From Bdellovibrionales bacterium (lineage in GTDB: Bacteria > Myxococcota > XYA12-FULL-58-9 > SYDY01): a stretch of DNA of 42,508 nucleotides. The translations under genes and the position numbers were made by a program. Numbering within the stretch: the first letter of the stretch is position 1; every line of letters begins with the position of its first letter. The stretch lies in assembly GCA_005801425.1 (NCBI GenBank), contig SYDY01000112.1, positions 1 through 42,508 on the forward strand. Direction: 5' to 3'. The notes beneath the pieces were generated by a model that worked only from the letters and a program-made list of their open reading frames with translations, did no database searches and was not told the origin of the DNA. Positions 30,446 to 38,557 of the stretch are shown piece after piece.

Positions 30446-32161
30446 TTACGTGCTGACTGAAATTTCACATTGCTTCGGATCGAGTAGCCAACCCTCTTGC
30501 ATCTGGAAATTTTTAAGACGTTCTTGGAAGGCACGCATGATGTTGGCTTGCGCACGGGTGAGTGCCAAGTGTGAATTGTCGGCCACAAGCGGATTCATGC
30601 GCTGATTGGTAGAAAACAGTGCTTGCAATGCACGACGTCCCACGGCCAAGGGAGGAAGACCTCCATCCTCAGGAACCATGGTCGGAATATATTGTGGATA
30701 CGCCACGCCACATTTCCATGTCACGTTACCGACGTTTTCATGCTCAACCACCACCGTGTGAATAAGCATGGTCACAAGTTTGACCAGGTTTGCTTTATCT
30801 AAAACAGGTGCATAGCGTTTGATGCCGTTAGGGATATGGTCGTCAAGTGTCTTGTACCAATTGTTGGCGTGGACATCCTGTTGAAGGGCAGCGTCGCTTG
30901 GATAAATGCTGTCGATGTATTGTGTGGCGTAATCTTCAAAAATGTCCCAAAGGGCGCTGACATTGTTTTGATACGTATATGGAATACTTTTGTCGGTCAT
31001 TTTGCGCTTTGTGGCGCTTTCATGAATATCCATGTCTTCGAGATAAAAACTTACCGCAGCCTCAGTCATGATCTGGATAATCGTGGTTTGGTTGAAACTG
31101 AAGATGCTGGGAAACACGGCCTGGTCACTGTTGATCAGATTGGGGATCTTGTCGTTGTTGGCGGCAATCGATTGATCAAAATGAGGATGAAGCAATCGGC
31201 GAAGCGCGTGCCCTGAAGGCAATGCGCTTGTGGCTGCCGCAAAAGTTCCAGCCACGATGAAGTGTGCGTTCAAAAGATGGCGTAGGACGGTCATGGATGT
31301 GCTCAAGGTGCACATGATCACTTTTTGACTTTTGTCCCAATCCGCGTCGCCTGGACGAACGCTCGTGGAACCCAATTCAATTTTATAGGTTTCCATCTGC
31401 TGGGTTTGTGCATTCCATTTAAGCCGTGCAACACCACCCAGTGTTTCTAGTCCATCCCTGGTGGGATAATTGCGCCACTTGGCGAGGTCTATTTTGTAGC
31501 AGTCGATGCCAGCGGCTTCATCGCGCGCGATGTACGCAGCGAAAGGACCATTGAGGGCCATCGCACCGGGCAAGTCATGGGGTCGAGCGATGATCGCGGG
31601 TCCTATTTCGGGGACGGGCATGCGTGTTCGGAATACTTCAGGGTAGACGAGGTCCATGTATGCGCGGGGATCTGCGGGAACACGTCCCACGCCAGGCTGA
31701 TGCAGTGAGAGAACACCCGTTAATGCGCGAATGGTGCTGAATGTGAAAGTTTGCATGCAGCTGGTTTCAGCGGCGGGTGTGCGTGGGGTCACGTAAACAC
31801 CAGGAATATCCATGGTGGGGTGGACATCGCCCAAAAGCGCAAGGCCAAGATTTTCGTCGCGGGGCAATGGGATCGTGGGCAGTTCTTTATCGAAGGCCTT
31901 TGTATATATCTTGTTCCAAATGGCCATGTTCGTGTTGAAACGAAAATGTCCCCAGCTGTTCTCCATGCGCTGCAAAATACCCGGATGATCGGACACAGGC
32001 TCAAGGCCTACGGGACGTGAGCCGCGGTGTTGAGGTTCGTGGATGAGAATCGCGGTTGATGCTGCAACAAGCGAGCGCAGCGCTGAAGGTTGCGCGTCTG
32101 AAGTGTGTGTGTCTATGACGCGTTGTGGGGGATTCGTTTCGAGTCTTGAGGTCGCAGCCAT
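30446..32161 (-). CDS. Lipoxygenase family protein (non-heme iron dioxygenase)
   Basis: A protein of 571 residues. The iron-site helix of lipoxygenases is clear: LRHLLNAHFIVAGTFAAATS with the HxxxxH pair His295/His300, then ALPSGHALRRLLHPHFDQS, matching the family's HP-x-x-x-LLxPH segment. A later helix with VEHENVGN (about 480-490) would hold the third His ligand. Upstream SIRALTG, PADPRAYMDLVYPEV and AKWRN also fit the catalytic domain. No N-terminal PLAT domain and no clear signal peptide are seen. Lipoxygenases add O2 to polyunsaturated fatty acids. The C-terminus, ending EISVST, does not place an Ile last, so the usual carboxylate iron ligand is altered or shifted; activity is therefore uncertain. 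ATG 32161 is preceded by a weak site. Confidence 0.83.
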   Translation of the reverse strand: MAATSRLETNPPQRVIDTHTSDAQPSALRSLVAASTAILIHEPQHRGSRPVGLEPVSDHPGILQRMENSWGHFRFNTNMAIWNKIYTKAFDKELPTIPLPRDENLGLALLGDVHPTMDIPGVYVTPRTPAAETSCMQTFTFSTIRALTGVLSLHQPGVGRVPADPRAYMDLVYPEVFRTRMPVPEIGPAIIARPHDLPGAMALNGPFAAYIARDEAAGIDCYKIDLAKWRNYPTRDGLETLGGVARLKWNAQTQQMETYKIELGSTSVRPGDADWDKSQKVIMCTLSTSMTVLRHLLNAHFIVAGTFAAATSALPSGHALRRLLHPHFDQSIAANNDKIPNLINSDQAVFPSIFSFNQTTIIQIMTEAAVSFYLEDMDIHESATKRKMTDKSIPYTYQNNVSALWDIFEDYATQYIDSIYPSDAALQQDVHANNWYKTLDDHIPNGIKRYAPVLDKANLVKLVTMLIHTVVVEHENVGNVTWKCGVAYPQYIPTMVPEDGGLPPLAVGRRALQALFSTNQRMNPLVADNSHLALTRAQANIMRAFQERLKNFQMQEGWLLDPKQCEISVST

Positions 32162-32259
32162 GGCTATATCTCACGTGGCAATGCGGCTCACGACACTATC
32201 GGCATGTGAATGAAAATGGTGCGTCGTATTTGTGGTTTTGCTGAAGAAGGGGTCCTATT

Positions 32260-33252
32260 GTGTTAAAAATCGCCATCCATTGTTTGATCGTTTTTTCTTC
32301 TTTGTCTGCTTTTGCTAAAGAGTATCAGGTTGCATTTTATTCAGATTTTGAACCTATTAGTTATTCTAGGAACAGAGACGCCTCATCGCCCGAATTTAAT
32401 GAGCCGCAAGGGTATGAAATTGATCTTCTTAAGGCTATTGAATCAATTCCAGAATCAAGAATGACGTTTCGATATCATGGCGTCAAAGCGTGGGACAACA
32501 TCTGGTTATCTCCGCATACCGATCCTACAATCGATATTGCCGTGGGTGGTATCACGTATGAAAAAAGGCGTGTTTTGGATAAAGACGGCAAACACGTGGT
32601 TGCTGCGACCCATAAAACATTAAATTTCAAACAATCGCTGTTGATGCGGACGAAAGATACTTTAGGGATCACAACCCATGCCGATTTAACATGTGCCTTT
32701 GTCGTTGGTGCTGTGCGAGGTACCACAGGGGAAACCCGATTTTTGACGCAATCGGGGATCATGCAAGATCTTGATCAAGGACTTCTTAAAAAAGGGATCA
32801 GCGTTATTTTGGACGATAAGAAATTTATCACAAGCGATGGCACATTGAGCATTTACGATCCTAAAATAAAAAATCGTTTGATGCTCATTCCGCCAGATTG
32901 CACATCGCCTGTCACAAAGTATTTTGTGGCCGAAGACACCATGATCCCAGCGCTCAAAGAGGGCCATATTGATGCCATTGCGCGCGGGTATATTGGGAAC
33001 AAGCTTGTGGCCGACAAGGCCAATGGCGAATTTGTGGTGAATGCAATCTTTTCCCTCGAATGCCCCAAGAACGAAGTGACAACGTGCGATAAAAAAGAAG
33101 AAGCGGTTTTCTTTGTCAAACATGGCAATCAAAATTTGTTGAAAAAGCTCAATCGATACATCGATGAACTCACTGACCATGGCAAAATTGATTATGAGAC
33201 ATGGCGATTGAATAAGAAGATTTTTATGGAACGCGCGAGATTTGTCCGATAA
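32260..33252 (+). CDS. Periplasmic solute-binding protein, family 3 (amino-acid type)
   Basis: A protein of 330 residues with a clean signal peptide (LKIAIHCLIVFSSLSAFA, then KEYQVAFYSDFEPIS). The bacterial family-3 fold is seen in GYEIDLLKAI, then the segment IDIAVGGITYEKRR and a second lobe with AVRGTTGETRFL and ALKEGHIDAIARGY. These proteins usually bind amino acids or small anions for an ABC importer, or act as sensors. No permease or ATPase gene is next to it, so it is an orphan or works with a distant transporter. Cysteines in DLTCAF, PPDCTSP, LECPK and TTCDK may form disulphides. GTG 32260 is the start, with AAGGGG seven bases upstream. Confidence 0.85.
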   Translation: MLKIAIHCLIVFSSLSAFAKEYQVAFYSDFEPISYSRNRDASSPEFNEPQGYEIDLLKAIESIPESRMTFRYHGVKAWDNIWLSPHTDPTIDIAVGGITYEKRRVLDKDGKHVVAATHKTLNFKQSLLMRTKDTLGITTHADLTCAFVVGAVRGTTGETRFLTQSGIMQDLDQGLLKKGISVILDDKKFITSDGTLSIYDPKIKNRLMLIPPDCTSPVTKYFVAEDTMIPALKEGHIDAIARGYIGNKLVADKANGEFVVNAIFSLECPKNEVTTCDKKEEAVFFVKHGNQNLLKKLNRYIDELTDHGKIDYETWRLNKKIFMERARFVR

Positions 33253-33273
33253 TTTAAAAAAACAAAGTTTGCT

Positions 33274-33318
33274 TTGCACATCCCTTAAACTGGTGGGAGA
33301 ATGTGGCAATGGGTGGGA
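33274..33318 (+). promoter_or_regulatory. dcw promoter with three MraZ boxes
   Basis: TGGGA (33294-33298), TGGCA (33304-33308) and TGGGA (33314-33318) are spaced exactly 10 bp apart, as in the TGGGN-N5 arrays bound by MraZ. Possible promoter boxes are TTGCAC (33274-33279) and, 17 bases on, GAGAAT (33297-33302), so the operators overlap the -10 box. The cluster is then probably autorepressed by MraZ. Start codon 33342 follows with AGGTAGG upstream. Confidence 0.78.
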
Positions 33319-33341
33319 TTTTGCCCTAAAAAGGTAGGCTG

Positions 33342-33908
33342 ATGTTCCGCGGGATCCATGAGTTCAACATCGATAGCAAAGGGCGGACCACGGTACCTTC
33401 GCGTTTTCGTGAACTTTTGGCAGAAACGCAGGCGATATCACAGCCCACCTTGTTTCCACTTGAAGAATCAAAGCCCATAGGCGGCGAACAGCTTATGTTT
33501 TCGTTTATGGACCAATTTGAACCAGAACAACCCGTGGCTCAGGGGCCTGAACGGTCCGAGCGGATGATGATCACCACGGGCCTCGATCCGTGCCTTGTGG
33601 CCTACACCATGGAGGCTTGGGAGCGGTTTGAAACACGCTTGGCCTCGTTGTCGCAATTTGATCCGGCTGTGGTGCGGCTTAAGCGATTGTATGTGGCACC
33701 GGCCACCGAAGTGACCTTCGATAAACAAGGCCGCTTGCTTATTCCTGCCAATTTACGCGAATACGCAGGGCTCGAACATGATATCGTGTGGGCCGGCATG
33801 GTGACCACCCTTGAACTTTGGAGCGGTAAACGATGGAAAGAGCAGCGCGCGCAGGCCTTGGCCGACATTCAATCGGTGGCAGAAGCGCTGACCACGTTGG
33901 GCTTATGA
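33342..33908 (+). CDS. mraZ: Transcriptional regulator MraZ (with an internal insertion)
   Basis: The DNA-binding repressor and first gene of the dcw cluster. It has two AbrB-like halves: MFRGIHEFNIDSKGRTTVPS with the DxKGR-P motif, and ATEVTFDKQGRLLIPANLRE with the second DxxGR-P motif followed by YAGLEHDIVWAG. The central CLVAYTMEAWERFE segment is also typical. At 188 residues it is about 40 longer than usual MraZ (near 145). The excess lies after the first half (about residues 27-72, rich in Gln/Glu/Pro) and is probably a flexible insert. Its ATG follows AGGTAGG. The TGA overlaps the ATG of rsmH. Confidence 0.93.
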   Translation: MFRGIHEFNIDSKGRTTVPSRFRELLAETQAISQPTLFPLEESKPIGGEQLMFSFMDQFEPEQPVAQGPERSERMMITTGLDPCLVAYTMEAWERFETRLASLSQFDPAVVRLKRLYVAPATEVTFDKQGRLLIPANLREYAGLEHDIVWAGMVTTLELWSGKRWKEQRAQALADIQSVAEALTTLGL

Positions 33909-34855
33909 GCACCTTTGTGGAGACGGATTTTTCCCATGAGCCGGTGTTGTTGCAGGAAGTTCTCGCGCAAGCGGCCCATGCGGGTGATGTTCGGCAGATG
34001 CTGGATTGCACGGTAGGTGGCGGGGGACATTCGGCCGCATTGCTCGATGCATTTCCGAACGCACGTTTGCTTGGCATCGATCGTGATCTCGAAGCGCTGA
34101 AAGCCGCAGGCGAGCGTTTGAGCGTTTATGGCGATCGTGTGACCTTGGTGCATGGTTGTTGTTCTGCACTTCGTGACATTTGTGAGGAACATGAAATCAC
34201 ACAGACGGTGGATGTGATGCTGGCGGATTTTGGCGTGTCGTCGCATCAAATCGATACACCCGAACGCGGATTTTCATTTCGGCATGATGGACCGCTCGAT
34301 ATGCGCATGGATCAAAGTCATGGCGAACCGGTGTGGTCGCTTCTTGAGTCTATGGATGAGCGCGATCTGGCTTCGGCCATCAAAGAATTTGGCGAAGAAC
34401 GTCATGCCACGCGTGTGGCACGTGCGCTGATTGCGGATAAACCCAAAACAACAGGCGAATTGGCCCAGATCGTTCATCGGGTGGTCCCTTTTGCACGCGA
34501 TGGCTTGGATACGGCCACGCGTACATTTCAAGGTCTTCGCATGTTGGTGAACGATGAAGCGCACGAAGTGGGATCATGGGTTAAAGCGGTGCCTTATATT
34601 TTGCGGCCTGGCGGTGTCGCCATCGCCATCAGTTTTCATTCAGGAGAAGATCGTTTGGTAAAACAGGGATTTCAAAACGACATGCAGCATTGTGTGTGCC
34701 CGCCGTCGCTTCCTGTGTGTTTGTGCCATGTCAAACCGGTTCTGGCATGGCTTGCCAAAGGGCCGGTGATGGCCACGCAGGAAGAGCTTGCACGCAATGT
34801 GCGTTCGCGAAGTGCGAAATTGCGCGCGGTGATTCGTCTTGGGGGATCGGCATGA
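33905..34855 (+). CDS. rsmH: 16S rRNA (cytosine-1402-N4)-methyltransferase
   Basis: An S-adenosylmethionine-dependent enzyme that makes the N4 methylation of C1402 in the ribosomal P site. Motifs are HEPVLLQEVL at the start, DCTVGGGGHSAALL (cofactor loop), GIDRD, LADFGVSSHQID, RGFSFRHDGPLDMRM, and in the second half FQGLRMLVNDE and ISFHSGEDRLVKQ. At 316 residues it is of normal length. The start ATG 33905 overlaps the mraZ stop by four bases, as in many dcw clusters; the next gene overlaps its stop in turn. Confidence 0.96.
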   Translation: MSTFVETDFSHEPVLLQEVLAQAAHAGDVRQMLDCTVGGGGHSAALLDAFPNARLLGIDRDLEALKAAGERLSVYGDRVTLVHGCCSALRDICEEHEITQTVDVMLADFGVSSHQIDTPERGFSFRHDGPLDMRMDQSHGEPVWSLLESMDERDLASAIKEFGEERHATRVARALIADKPKTTGELAQIVHRVVPFARDGLDTATRTFQGLRMLVNDEAHEVGSWVKAVPYILRPGGVAIAISFHSGEDRLVKQGFQNDMQHCVCPPSLPVCLCHVKPVLAWLAKGPVMATQEELARNVRSRSAKLRAVIRLGGSA

Positions 34856-35193
34856 GCCTTAGGATCCTACAAGGCACCCTGTGGACACTTGCATGCTGTT
34901 TTATGTTGCTGGCAGGACCCGTGTCGGCTTGCATCTTTCGTGTGTGGGTATTTCAGGATGTGTTTCGTTTGGGATATGCCTTGTCGGTGGCTGAGACAGG
35001 ATCCAATCAACTTCAAGATGCGGTGCAAGCGCTTGAAGTTGAATTGGCATCACTGACATCGCCGGCTTATTTGGAGTCCATGGCAAAATCCTATGGACTG
35101 CGGCCTGCTGCTGCGGCCGAGCGCATTGCCGATCATGACTCGGCATTGGCCATGCAGTGGACCGGACATAAGGCCGGTCATGGCACGCCATAA
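34852..35193 (+). CDS. ftsL: FtsL-like cell-division protein
   Basis: A small bitopic membrane protein of 113 residues between rsmH and ftsI, the usual place of ftsL. It has a short cytoplasmic start, one transmembrane segment (LWTLACCFMLLAGPVSACIF) and a periplasmic coiled-coil stretch including QLQDAVQALEVELASLTSPA followed by YLESMAKSYGL. The last part matches the FtsL end pattern (membrane-proximal coiled coil then hydrophobic x-A-x-x-x-G-L). FtsL forms a complex with FtsB and FtsQ in the divisome. Sequence identity in this family is low, so position and topology carry much of the call. Confidence 0.85.
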   Translation: MSLRILQGTLWTLACCFMLLAGPVSACIFRVWVFQDVFRLGYALSVAETGSNQLQDAVQALEVELASLTSPAYLESMAKSYGLRPAAAAERIADHDSALAMQWTGHKAGHGTP

Positions 35194-37138
35194 AGACCAT
35201 GTGAGGCGATCTGGCGTTGTGTTGTTTGCGTTTGTGGCCTGTTTGTTGGCTGTGGGCGTGCGTGCGGCGTATTTGCAAGTGGCAAGCCACGACAGACTCA
35301 AGGGTCTCGCCGATCGTCAGCATCAATTGGGTTTTCGCTTAAAAGCATGGCGCGGAAAAATTTTAGACCGACGTGGTCAAGCCATGGCCGTGTCGGTGGC
35401 CGTGCCCTCGGTGCATGCGCAGCCCCGCGAAATTTCATCGCCCAAAAAGCTCGCAGCCAGGCTTGCGCCTATTTTGAGCATGGATGTCCAGGTGTTAACG
35501 AAACGCCTCACAGGCAAACGCAGCTTTGTGTGGATTAAGCGCCATGTGACGCCCAAAGTGGCCGAGCAGGTGCGTGCGCTGGGTGAAAAAGGGATCAGCG
35601 TTACCGATGAAAGCAAACGCTTTTATCCCAATCGTGCTGTGGGAAGTCATGTGGTGGGTTTTTCAAATATCGACGGAAAGGGCTTAGAAGGCGCAGAATC
35701 GCAATTCAACGATGTTTTGTCGGGTGAAGCACAGATTGTTGCTGCCTATCGCGATGCGCGCGGGCAACATGTGTTGACCTCGGGCCTTGATGATAAGCCC
35801 AAAACCAAGGGCCAAGATATTCAATTGACCGTCGATTTGCGTTTGCAACATGATGTGGAACGTGCGCTTGCGGAGGCCGTCAAACGTCACCAAGCGCGCA
35901 GTGCCATGGCCGTGGTGCTTACCGTTGAGGGCGCTGAAATTCTCGCCATGGCATCGACGCCGGGATTTAATCCCAATCTTCCGACCCATGTGACGGCCTC
36001 TGCACGGCGCAACCGTGTGGTGACCGATGTGTTTGAACCTGGCTCAGCCATGAAGCCATTGGTGATTGCAGCGGCCATTGATCGCGGTGTGGCAGGACCT
36101 TCGATGCGTGTGTTTTGTGAAGAAGGCTCCATGACCATCGGTCGCTTCACCATTCGCGATTCCAAACCCTATGGATGGTTAACGCTGACCGAAATTATCG
36201 AGCGTTCTTCTAATGTTGGAACCGCCAAGGTGGGCATGGCTTTGGGACGCACGCGGCTTGAAGCGGCATTGCGTGCCTATGGATTTGGGGCACGATCCGG
36301 TATTGAATTGCCTGGTGAAGTGCAGGGACTTCTTCGTCCAAGTAAAACATGGTCGGAAGTAGGGGTTGCCAATATCTCGTTTGGTCATGGTGTTGCGGTG
36401 ACCACACTGCAGCTAGCGTCGGCCTATCGCGTACTTGCTTCAGGCGGATCGTATTTGACGCCTACACTGCTGCATGCGGTGGACGGCGATGTTGCGCATT
36501 TGCCTTCGCGAACGCCAAAACAAATCCTTTCGGCATTGGCCACCGGTGCTGTGACCGAGATGATGCGCGCAGCGGTTGGCCCCGAAGGCACGGGCTTTCG
36601 TGCAGCCATTCCGGGCTATGCCGTGGCAGGAAAAACAGGGACAGCACAAAAAGTAGACGATGTGGTGGGTGGCTACAGCGATGACCGTTTTGCGGCTGTG
36701 TTCAGTGGTTTTTTACCTGCAAATCACCCCGATGTGGTGATTGCGGTGATGGTCGATGAGCCCCAAACCGAAGCGCATACGGGGGGCCAGGTGGCGGCAC
36801 CTGTGTTTGCCGAAATTGCAGCGAGTGTCATGCGCTATCGGGGCGTGCGTCCTGAGGCCATATCGCCTCCAGAACCTGTAGATCCTTCGATTGTAACACC
36901 CCTGGAAGAAGTGGCGCGCCCCGTGGTAATACCTGCGCATCAACAGCCTGTGGCTGCAGGTCATGTGCCTTCGTTTGTGGGTTTGACGGCAGGTGAATCA
37001 GTTCGCCGCTTCAGTGCATCGGGTTTAAGCATGGCCTTGGAATTGAGCGGAACAGGTGTGGTGATCAAGCAACAACCGGAAGCAGGAAGTGTTGCGGCGA
37101 AGAGTGAACGTTTGCGATTGATTCTGGCGGAACGATAA
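35180..37138 (+). CDS. ftsI: Penicillin-binding protein 3 / FtsI with C-terminal PASTA domain
   Basis: The septal peptidoglycan transpeptidase, about 652 residues. After one transmembrane segment (VVLFAFVACLLAVGVRAAYL) come the dimerisation domain (WRGKILDRRGQAMAVSV) and the transpeptidase domain: the active-site Ser in EPGSAMKP (SxxK), RSSNVGTAKVG (SxN) and VAGKTGTAQKV (KTG). The last 70 residues form a PASTA domain, VPSFVGLTAGESVRRFSASG through VVIKQQPEAGS, which binds peptidoglycan or muropeptides. PASTA on FtsI is unusual in Gram-negative model species but common in Gram-positive and some delta-group bacteria. ATG 35180 with AAGG upstream overlaps the ftsL stop by 14 bases. Confidence 0.95.
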   Translation: MARHKDHVRRSGVVLFAFVACLLAVGVRAAYLQVASHDRLKGLADRQHQLGFRLKAWRGKILDRRGQAMAVSVAVPSVHAQPREISSPKKLAARLAPILSMDVQVLTKRLTGKRSFVWIKRHVTPKVAEQVRALGEKGISVTDESKRFYPNRAVGSHVVGFSNIDGKGLEGAESQFNDVLSGEAQIVAAYRDARGQHVLTSGLDDKPKTKGQDIQLTVDLRLQHDVERALAEAVKRHQARSAMAVVLTVEGAEILAMASTPGFNPNLPTHVTASARRNRVVTDVFEPGSAMKPLVIAAAIDRGVAGPSMRVFCEEGSMTIGRFTIRDSKPYGWLTLTEIIERSSNVGTAKVGMALGRTRLEAALRAYGFGARSGIELPGEVQGLLRPSKTWSEVGVANISFGHGVAVTTLQLASAYRVLASGGSYLTPTLLHAVDGDVAHLPSRTPKQILSALATGAVTEMMRAAVGPEGTGFRAAIPGYAVAGKTGTAQKVDDVVGGYSDDRFAAVFSGFLPANHPDVVIAVMVDEPQTEAHTGGQVAAPVFAEIAASVMRYRGVRPEAISPPEPVDPSIVTPLEEVARPVVIPAHQQPVAAGHVPSFVGLTAGESVRRFSASGLSMALELSGTGVVIKQQPEAGSVAAKSERLRLILAER

Positions 37139-38557
37139 ATGAAATCTACAATCTTACTCTCGCAACTTCTCGCGGGTGAATCCGTGCAGATTATTGGCGG
37201 CGATCCTGTGATCACAGCGCTTGCGTGTGATTCACGGCGCGTGAAATCGGGAACATGTTTTTTTGCCTTGCCAGGCGCACGTTCGGATGGACAACAATTT
37301 GTGGCGCTTGCATTGCAAGCGGGGGCCGCGGCTGTGGTTGTTGAACCCGGATCATGCCGTGATGCCTCGGTGCGTGTGGAGTCCCATGAACGCCGTGCCC
37401 TGATGGCACGTATGGCATCTCGTTTTTACGGCGATCCCTCATCGAAAATGCGCACGGTGGGGATCACCGGCACCAACGGTAAAAGCAGTTGTGCATGGAT
37501 CCTGGGCCAAATTCTCGAATATGCAGGAATGTCAAGTGCCATACTTGGAACGCTGGGTTTGATGTTTCGTGGCGTTCTTCATGCGGGGGCATTGACCACC
37601 CCCGAAAGTATCGATCTCATGGCGATCATGCACGACGTGCACGCCCAAGGGGCCGATGCTTTTGTGATGGAAGTAAGCTCTCATGCACTGGCGCTCGAGC
37701 GCGTGGCGGGTGTTTTGTATGACGTGGGTATTTTTACCAATCTTTCCCATGATCATTTGGATTTTCACGAAACATTGGATGCGTATTTTGACACCAAAGT
37801 GCGCTTGTTTGATGAACGCTTAAAACCCGGTGGGAAATCGGTGATCAATGGCGATGATCCACGGGGTGCGTTGCTTGCGGCGCGTCTCAATGCGATCACC
37901 TATCGTGCATCCGAGGCACAACACGTATCTATTGACGGGACAGGCATTCGTGCGACGGTGCATGGCACGGCATTTCATACACCACTTCTGGGACGATTTA
38001 ATCTCGACAATGTGCTTGCGTGCATTGCCGCAGCGCAAGCATTGGGTGTTTCGTTGGATGTTATTGTGGAGGCATTGGCCCATGTGCGGGCGGTGCCGGG
38101 GCGTTTGCAGTCGGTAGGCGGAAAACCGTTGATATTGGTTGATTATGCCCACACGCCCGATGCCCTTGAAAAAGCGTTGCTAGCGAGCAGGCCGCTTGGA
38201 ACGGGACAATTGTGGTGTGTGTTTGGATGTGGTGGCGATCGGGATCCACACAAACGATCGATCATGGGCGATATTGCATCGCGGCTTGCTGATCGTGTGA
38301 TTATTACCAATGACAATCCACGCAGTGAAGATCCGATAAAGATCGCAAAAGCCATCGCCGCAGCTGCGCCCCGTGCACATATTGAATTGGACAGAGCACG
38401 TGCTATCGCCATGGCGGTGCATGATGCCGCAGAAAATGACGTGATATTGATTGCCGGCAAAGGCCACGAGAATTACCAAATTACAGGCGCTGTGACGCGG
38501 CCCTTCGACGATGTCAAAGAAGCCACTTGCGCTTATCAGGAGCGAAATAATGTATAA
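37139..38557 (+). CDS. murE: UDP-MurNAc-L-Ala-D-Glu:meso-diaminopimelate ligase
   Basis: The ATP-dependent ligase that adds the third residue of the peptidoglycan stem. Visible motifs are the ATP loop GITGTNGKSSCAWILGQIL, ALTTPESIDL, MEVSSHALALERV, TNLSHDHLDFHETL, LGRFNLDNVLA, VDYAHTPDALEKAL and GCGGDRDPHKR. The substrate-specificity motif DNPR, in TNDNPRSEDP, indicates meso-diaminopimelate rather than lysine. At 472 residues it is of normal length, with small variants (KSS in place of KTT in the P-loop). The ATG directly follows the ftsI stop. Confidence 0.96.
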   Translation: MKSTILLSQLLAGESVQIIGGDPVITALACDSRRVKSGTCFFALPGARSDGQQFVALALQAGAAAVVVEPGSCRDASVRVESHERRALMARMASRFYGDPSSKMRTVGITGTNGKSSCAWILGQILEYAGMSSAILGTLGLMFRGVLHAGALTTPESIDLMAIMHDVHAQGADAFVMEVSSHALALERVAGVLYDVGIFTNLSHDHLDFHETLDAYFDTKVRLFDERLKPGGKSVINGDDPRGALLAARLNAITYRASEAQHVSIDGTGIRATVHGTAFHTPLLGRFNLDNVLACIAAAQALGVSLDVIVEALAHVRAVPGRLQSVGGKPLILVDYAHTPDALEKALLASRPLGTGQLWCVFGCGGDRDPHKRSIMGDIASRLADRVIITNDNPRSEDPIKIAKAIAAAAPRAHIELDRARAIAMAVHDAAENDVILIAGKGHENYQITGAVTRPFDDVKEATCAYQERNNV

